Part shown: positions 61,201 to 64,000 of the stretch, one piece after another
Position numbering within the stretch: position 1 is the stretch's first letter
Layout: each line of letters starts with the position of its first letter
Origin: Fibrella aquatilis
GTDB lineage: Bacteria > Bacteroidota > Bacteroidia > Cytophagales > Spirosomataceae
Length of the DNA: 64,000 bases
Direction: 5' to 3'
NCBI RefSeq assembly: GCF_017353255.1
Contig: NZ_JAFMYU010000033.1
Location: 1-64,000 of the forward strand
Position numbers and translations under genes: made by a program
Notes under the pieces: model-generated
The model's input: only the letters and a program-made list of their open reading frames with translations
Told to the model about the DNA's origin: nothing
Databases searched by the model: none

Positions 61201-64000
61201 TGGCGGGCGGCATTGGCCCCTACAGCTACACCTGGGCCGACGGGCCCACCGTTTCGGACCGCAGCAGCCTCACGGCGGGCAGTTACCTCGTCAGCATCAG
61301 CGATGCCAACGGCTGCAAAACGGGCCTCTCGCGTACCATCAATCAACCCGATTTATTGCGCCTGTCGCTAGGGTCGGCGGCGGTGAGCTGCTTTGGCGGC
61401 AACGACGGGTCGCTTACGGCGGTGGTCACGGGCGGCACGCAACCCTACACCTACGCATGGATCGTACCTGGAGTAGAGACGCAAAATCTTGCGTCTCTAC
61501 AGGCGGGGGTATATTCCGTTACCGTAACCGACGCGCAGGGATGTAGCGACGTGCGGAGTGAGACCGTTACGCAGCCATCGGCACTGTCCATAAATGCCCT
61601 GGCTACGGCGGCCACCTGCGCCGGAGCCGCCGACGGTACCGTGAGCGTAACGGCCACGGGCGGCACCCCGGCCTACAGTTTTGTGTGGTCGAATGCCATT
61701 ACCACCGCCGCCCAGACGAGCCTGGTAGCAGGTGTTTACTCCGTAACGGGCACCGACGGCAACGGCTGTTCGCTGGCTACGTCCGTCACGGTGACAGAAC
61801 CCCTGCGCCTGACGGTGACTATTGCTACCCAAAACAACCGCTGCGAAGGTGACCGCACAGGCCGCGCCGAGGCCACCGTATCGGGCGGAACCGGCCCCTA
61901 CAGCTATACCTGGATTGCCAACGGCGGCGCGGTAGTGGGCACCACCAATGTGCTCGACAACGCCATGGCTGGGGTATATTCGCTCATTACGACCGACAGC
62001 CAGACCTGCCGCGAGGTAACCTCCGTTACCCTCACCGAACCCACTCGTCTGGCCGCCCTCACCAGCCTGACCCACGTCGATTGTTTCGGCAACAGCACCG
62101 GGGCCATCAGCACCACCCTGTCGGGAGGTACACCGCCCTATGCCTTTGCCTGGACGATTAACGGAGGTACGCCGCTGCCCGCCACGCCCACGCAAACCAA
62201 CCTGATGGCCGGAACCTATCTCCTGCGCATCAACGACGCCAACAACTGCCAGGTCGATTTAACCATCGGCATTGGCCAACCCGACGCGCTGAGTTTGGTG
62301 GAAAGCGTCACGCCGGTGCGCTGCTTCAGCGGCACCGACGGCATAATCAGCCTGACCGCACTGGGTGGCGCAGCGCCGTTCCAGTACATCTGGCGCAACG
62401 CCAACGGCGCGTTAGTAGCCTCAACATCAGTGGCTTCCGGTCTCACTGCAGGGTTATATAGTGTTACCCTTACTGATGCTAATCGCTGCACCTTGCTGCA
62501 ATCCTACTCTGTCAGCGAGCCAACAGGCCTGACGCTAACGGGTACCACCACCGCTGTCAATTGCTTCGCTGGGACAGACGGAGCCGTAAGCCTGACCACC
62601 AGCGGCGGCACGCAACCGTACAGTTATTCATGGTCAACGGGTACTTCAACGTCGGGCATAACGGGTTTATCAACAGGCGTTTATGGCGTAACCGTGACCG
62701 ATGGCAATGCCTGTTCGGTGATTCAATCGTTCACCGTGAACCAACCCACGGCCTTGAGCGTAGCGAGTCTGGTTACGGCGGTCAGTTGTTTCTCCGGCAC
62801 CGATGGGGCCGTGAGCCTGACTGCTACCGGTGGCACCGCACCATATAGTTATTCATGGTCAACCGGCGTGTTTACATCAGCGTTAAATGGCTTGTCGGCA
62901 GGGGTTTATTCGGTAACGTTAACAGATGCCAATGCCTGCCAACGGGTTGATTCATATACGATCAGTCAACCTACAGCCTTAAGTTTAACCGCTGTTGTTC
63001 GGCCGGTTAGCTGCAACGGAGGTAATGGTGGCGCAGTGAGCCTGACCGTTTTGGGCGGCACAACGCCGTATAGCTATTCCTGGTCAACCGGGGCGTCAAC
63101 GTCGGTGGTAACGGGCCTGGTGGCGGGGGTGTATTCCGCTACGGTTGCTGATGCCAACGGCTGTTCGCTGACGGAATCATTTACCGTAAACCAGCCCACC
63201 GCCCTCTCACTCACGGGCGAAACAACGGCCGTCCGCTGCTACGCTGGCACCGACGGCGGGGCTTCTGTACTGGCTACGGGCGGCACGCTTCCTTACACCT
63301 ACAGTTGGTCAACGGGCGCGTCAATGTCAGCCATAATAGACTTATCATCAGGCACTTACAGCGTAACCGTGACTGATGCCAATGCCTGTTCGGCGGTGCT
63401 GTCGCTAACGGTTAATCAGCCTACGGCACTTTCGCTGCTAAGTGCGCAGACTAACGTGAACTGCGCAGGTGGCGCCGACGGTAGCATTAGCCTCACGGTG
63501 TCGGGCGGGACCTCAGCTACGGGCACAGCCCCTTACACCTATGTCTGGGCCAGCGCCACAACATCGTTTTCGGCTGCTACACAAACCGTTGCCGGGCTGA
63601 AGACGGGTGCCTATTCCGTCACCGTAACCGATAGCAACGGCTGTTTGCTGATCGACCGGTTTGTCATTGACCAGCCCGAACCGCTCACGGTATCGGCCCT
63701 GCCTACGTCGGTATCGTGTACCGGTCAGCCCGCCACCGTGACAACCGAAGTACGGGGCGGCACCGGGCCGTATAGCTATTCGTGGTCTAACGGAACAACT
63801 AACGCCACCGTGGTCAGCCTGACGGCGGGAGCCTATTCGCTCACCGTGACCGACGCCAACGGCTGCACGGCCACCACGCCCGTTTCGGTGTCGCAGCCAC
63901 CGCCGTTTGGCATCAACGCTGTGGTTAACCCGGTAATCTGCAACGGCGCGGCCACGGGCAGCATCGACATAACGGTGGAAGGGGCCACACCCGGCGCACC
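52299..64000 (+). CDS. Giant SprB-repeat cell-surface adhesin, 3' end outside the window
   Basis: An open frame of 3900 codons that has not ended at 64000. Start ATG 52299 gives a long signal peptide (MLFRPLHNRLFYLFLQVWLG, then GAAVGVFIPQSMQAQA). After it come ICNNGIDDDGDKLVDCQDPD, a calcium-binding-like Cys-flanked motif. An IgGFc-binding-type N-terminal domain follows at about 170-470 (GYAFYAGSQTRLGGNNVASE, VVNSGSQHTVQPYSGNRDAG). Two PKD/Ig-like domains lie around 630-770. From about residue 780 there are 41 SprB-type repeats of 73-80 residues, each with C-F/N-G-G near the start and AGxYSVTVTDANGC near the end. Such proteins act as type IX-secreted gliding or attachment adhesins; the expected sorting domain would lie past the edge. 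Antisense frames inside it are shadows. Confidence 0.92.
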   Translation, partial: MLFRPLHNRLFYLFLQVWLGLGAAVGVFIPQSMQAQAVEICNNGIDDDGDKLVDCQDPDCPECVRFQSCVQPNTCYMPPIWGIPNSTGSLVYGSQDLVLSTSAPFTTVTIRSADGSYTKTVAVTSSGSTIVSLPLSVVMSDQPNTKQTDKGLIITSGDPVQVTYRQTAGNNQDIIPLKCRAALGYAFYAGSQTRLGGNNVASERHFASVMATLDGTVVTFNSPIDLEGRPANVPFSVTLNAGQTYMVTSKVINNGASTENKSMAGTLITSDPDHPIVVNSGSQHTVQPYSGNRDAGMDQLVPARTVGTDYVAVHSLNTTANSDYVFVEAIENNTTVTISGPTTTAGTSSVLSTTVLQAGQVFTYNLPNSAQNRAFYIKTSRKAYAYHVSSYAANEFGMGLLPTINPCNGSKRIEFYRTSGSSNDQAIVTIPSSGTPSLTFRGQPFSVYGTVIDQITINGVPHSIISFPNGSIAAAGNVNTLTSTERFHVGVVSNTGGAATGNYGYYSNYEARVDVINPNTSQPDDFYTVAEVTVGSPVNYCLTLTSCGTTNTIKSIIPGKYTQSATFNNVQCITYTMSTTAPICARDTIRVIVQNELGREGQVCLEYVNKNNDLIVNVIPNNPFICQPTGATSLTIIPTSSVSTFQYQWITPDKQVLTTQVIQATLPGRYLISVQDGKNCIDTTSIVLNPDTPTLKFTGSSAGSLSYCTGTSVPYTLSATAGTYAWSVTNGTIVSGGTPNSQTATVLWGPSAGTGTLKATVTSANGCTATVTQTVTILPAPVLSLSVQNALCFGGSTGRVDLTAGSGTTPYTYKWNQSATTEDLTNVAAGVYSVTVTDRGGCSTVGTTTVGQPTALSLAATVMNVGCNGRTTGAADLTVTGGTAPYGYVWNSTSTVGIATTEDLTGVAAGSYTVVVTDKNGCVSNLPVVINQAPAIALAISGQNVACFGGTTGAVSLTPTGGTGVFTYRWNTGAQTQSLASLPAGTYSVTVTDANNCTATSQVTLQQPPALSLGTTRSNPTCFGSSNGSIDLTVSGGTLSYTYRWTGGATTEDLTGQAAGVYAVTVTDGNSCTALTSLTLTQPTALSLTPTQQNVGCFGGNTGSISLAVSGGTGSYRYLWNGPVGNGSTASNLNGLTAGVYSVTVADANNCTQVQAFTITQATALSVSGVVQNVACNGSNSGGINLTVAGGTAPFRYAWTGPVSSGATTQNLSNLVAGKYTVTVTDANTCVASQSFTVTQPAPIVPNLTGQNITCFGGNTGTANLAPVGGTGTFTYRWAGPTSNNATTQNLTGLTAGTYSVTLTDANNCTATAAILLTQPTAISLSASTQNPGCAGGSNGSIDLTMAGGTPSGSNTYTYVWNTGAQTQSLASLPAGTYSVTVTDGNGCKATASYTLTQPTALSLATTAQNPACFGTATGAISTTATGGTSTYSYRWSGPSGNGAISPTLTNLLAGVYSVTLTDAQSCTLVRSLTLTNPPALSVTTTVQNPACFGANTGSVNSLPTGGTAGLASQPYTYLWSNGATTQNLTSVLAGTYTVTVTDAQGCSRIATATLTNPPALSLAISIQNAACNGAATGSIDLTPTGGTGALSYKWTSGSTTQDLTGIVAGIYSVTVTDANGCTATTQATIQEPSSLTLTPSPRPVSCFGGSNGQIGLTVQGGTAGLASQSYSYLWSNAASSSALSGLSAGIYSVSVTDGNGCRSIVSATVLQPSALSLAAGVTNIACAGGQTGSINTTPSGGIVPYRFSWSDGSTTEDIIGLSSGTYSLTVTDANACSITLSRSLTQPTGIAATASFTNVSCNGGANGRIDLTPSGGVLPYTYLWSTGAVTQDISGLSSNTYVVTITDANGCSFNYAVPIIQPRPLTVQPDPSDVLCNGQTASIVTDTRGGTQPYSYLWSNGATTASVRNLPGEAINGITYSLTVTDGNGCTATTSATIKEPPPFGIAAVVTPVACNAGSTGKIVLNVEGATPPYAFTIKNPANATVSNTSVVSGLSAGVYSATIVDVFNCIQTVAITVQEPPVITLSTALTHISCYGNLDGAISLTATGGRQPFAYAWSDGGTTDNRPGLPAGSFSVVVTDANACTVTTAVSLTQPPLLSLGGSFTNVACFGVTNGQATVTPAGGTLPYTYIWAGPTSNGAITQTVSSLVAGTYSVTVTDGHGCSDEIRFVISQPTALSAQLLTENLTCQGNATGQIDLLPAGGISPYVFNWSNNLTTQNLASLQAGPYSVTIADANGCSLVKSVTLTEPDLLTLTGATVPVACFGRATGQISLTVSGGTGTRAYRWSDGTTSQNRTSLVAGVYSVTVTDANQCAAGQSFTISEPTPLTSTISSQSIACFGSTTGSINLTVAGGTLPYSYTWADGVTSPNRTGLAAGSYLVLITDGNGCQTSNGATLSQPTALQLALTPMPAACFGSSTGGITTSIQGGTPAYSFAWNTGATSQNLTAIPTGTYTLTVTDGNACTVTKQTTVTQPTALSVSGIPTNILCFSGTNGAINLTLAGGTSPYSYTWSNGNGGPGATSQDISSLAAGIYSVTVADANGCSNVQTFTLTQPTAVPVVVSGTNIACFGGTDGTASLTASGGVGPYTYHWNTGDIALTINALPAGAYSVTATDANGCAAQNSLTLTQPAALTGQIAGVDPGCFGGLTGTISTTILDGTGPYSYTWTDAPINTPGRTNLAIGTYTVNVTDANGCRFNLTQTLSQPTPVALSLSTLPARCNGATDGQVSATATGGTPGSGGAYTYVWSTGAQTQTLSAVPTGSYAVTATDGNGCTASATATVGQPSSLSVAGTTENILCFNGLNGKISLEATGGSLPYSYAWSHSASTSATQSGLGAGVYSATVTDGNGCQVFQSFTLTQPPVLTLVTTAQTIACFGGANGAISVSATGGAPAVGSSPYAYGWADGSQTPNRTGLIAGTYAVTATDANQCTTSQSFTLTQPTALSATASSTDAGCFAAANGTISLTVAGGIGPYSYTWADGPTVSDRSSLTAGSYLVSISDANGCKTGLSRTINQPDLLRLSLGSAAVSCFGGNDGSLTAVVTGGTQPYTYAWIVPGVETQNLASLQAGVYSVTVTDAQGCSDVRSETVTQPSALSINALATAATCAGAADGTVSVTATGGTPAYSFVWSNAITTAAQTSLVAGVYSVTGTDGNGCSLATSVTVTEPLRLTVTIATQNNRCEGDRTGRAEATVSGGTGPYSYTWIANGGAVVGTTNVLDNAMAGVYSLITTDSQTCREVTSVTLTEPTRLAALTSLTHVDCFGNSTGAISTTLSGGTPPYAFAWTINGGTPLPATPTQTNLMAGTYLLRINDANNCQVDLTIGIGQPDALSLVESVTPVRCFSGTDGIISLTALGGAAPFQYIWRNANGALVASTSVASGLTAGLYSVTLTDANRCTLLQSYSVSEPTGLTLTGTTTAVNCFAGTDGAVSLTTSGGTQPYSYSWSTGTSTSGITGLSTGVYGVTVTDGNACSVIQSFTVNQPTALSVASLVTAVSCFSGTDGAVSLTATGGTAPYSYSWSTGVFTSALNGLSAGVYSVTLTDANACQRVDSYTISQPTALSLTAVVRPVSCNGGNGGAVSLTVLGGTTPYSYSWSTGASTSVVTGLVAGVYSATVADANGCSLTESFTVNQPTALSLTGETTAVRCYAGTDGGASVLATGGTLPYTYSWSTGASMSAIIDLSSGTYSVTVTDANACSAVLSLTVNQPTALSLLSAQTNVNCAGGADGSISLTVSGGTSATGTAPYTYVWASATTSFSAATQTVAGLKTGAYSVTVTDSNGCLLIDRFVIDQPEPLTVSALPTSVSCTGQPATVTTEVRGGTGPYSYSWSNGTTNATVVSLTAGAYSLTVTDANGCTATTPVSVSQPPPFGINAVVNPVICNGAATGSIDITVEGATPGA
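55222..55241. repeat. In-frame palindrome AGACGCAA..TTGCGTCT, copy 1
   Basis: AGACGCAATCCCTTGCGTCT followed by CTACC, encoding TQSLASLP just before the AGTYSVTV segment of SprB repeat 3. Confidence 0.85.
56395..56414. repeat. In-frame palindrome AGACGCAA..TTGCGTCT, copy 2
   Basis: The same sequence as copy 1 (AGACGCAATCCCTTGCGTCT plus CTACC), same reading frame and same position in SprB repeat 8. Confidence 0.85.
58951..58974. repeat. In-frame palindrome GACGCAA..TTGCGTC, copy 3
   Basis: CGACGCAAAATCTTGCGTCT then CTAC encodes TTQNLASLQAG in SprB repeat 19, same phase as the other copies. Confidence 0.8.
61473..61500. repeat. In-frame palindrome GTAGAGACGCAA..TTGCGTCTCTAC, copy 4
   Basis: The longest form: 12-bp perfect arms (GTAGAGACGCAA and TTGCGTCTCTAC) around AATC. 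It encodes VETQNLASLQAG in SprB repeat 30. Confidence 0.88.

Larger units (their letters stand above)
54640..64000 (+). repeat. Array of 41 SprB-type coding repeats, about 228-nt period
   Basis: Repeat starts, marked by the TG(T/C)-(TTT/AAC)-GGC cysteine motif, fall near 54650, 54885, 55120, 55350, 55570, 55800, 56040 and so on to 63920, giving 41. Spacing varies between about 210 and 260 nt. Repeats 15-16 (57880-58250) closely resemble 40-41 (63690-64000), and repeats 35-38 (62530-63430) are unusually alike. The array continues beyond the window. Confidence 0.9.

Noticed and set aside
54640-64000. CRISPR-like array
   Set aside because: The repeated units are about 228 nt, coding in one frame, and vary like protein repeats, not like direct repeats with spacers.

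Overview
The window looks like the chromosome of a Bacteroidota member of the Cytophagales, most likely the Spirosomataceae (Spirosoma/Fibrella/Rudanella type). The evidence is a SusC/SusD pair, SprB-repeat giant adhesin, TonB C-terminal-domain proteins, TAnnTTTG-type -7 promoter elements, TPR sensor kinases, and no obvious Shine-Dalgarno use. The genus is a guess. Base composition is moderately GC-rich. No rRNA, tRNA, CRISPR array, phage gene or transposase was recognised.

Layout. 40-2094 (+): type II NADH dehydrogenase and a fatty acid 2-hydroxylase-like membrane enzyme. 2175-10794 (-): three tandem paralogous GT-C/PMT-like membrane proteins, a cysteine-less thioredoxin-fold lipid/periplasmic protein, a lone NuoC, ComB and GcvT. 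10908-13904 (-): a double TonB-C-domain protein with mosaic composition, and citrate synthase. 14139-17718: TrpF-like protein, KdsA (-), acyl carrier protein and RNase III (no fabF between them), Uma2 nuclease. 17729-25970 (-): small secreted protein, RecA, membrane patatin phospholipase, 14-repeat beta-propeller protein. 26096-28855: a convergent NarL-type regulator and TPR histidine kinase. 29074-34709: a 46-aa micro-gene coupled to an alpha/beta hydrolase, DEAD-box helicase, SDR (-), Cys-cluster protein, GNAT, small lipoprotein. 34882-39871 (+): active/inactive M16 peptidase pair and a cell-wall amidase. 40084-44607 (+): TPR HisKA_2 kinase and LytTR regulator operon, then a curlin-repeat protein. 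44891-52058 (-): acyl-CoA dehydrogenase, RpiB, SusD, SusC. 52299 to the end (+): an incomplete giant SprB-repeat protein of more than 3900 residues that the forward strand leaves open at the window edge.

The most striking signal is not a gene. Almost every larger intergenic gap is filled by a long, near-perfect hairpin (24 to about 87 bp arms). Each has a different sequence, but most are written in the same style of imperfectly reiterated 7-10 nt words. Several arms supply the stop codons of the flanking convergent genes. One word-run lies in frame inside the acyl-CoA dehydrogenase gene, and a short palindrome (GACGCAA..TTGCGTC) sits four times, in the same reading frame and at the same repeat position, inside the SprB gene. 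This looks like an active class of palindromic elements that reaches into coding sequence.

Functionally the window mixes housekeeping genes (gcvT, gltA, kdsA, acpP, rnc, recA, rpiB) with envelope and surface functions (GT-C proteins, SusCD, M16 pair, amidase, patatin, curlin-like and SprB-like surface proteins) and two signalling modules.
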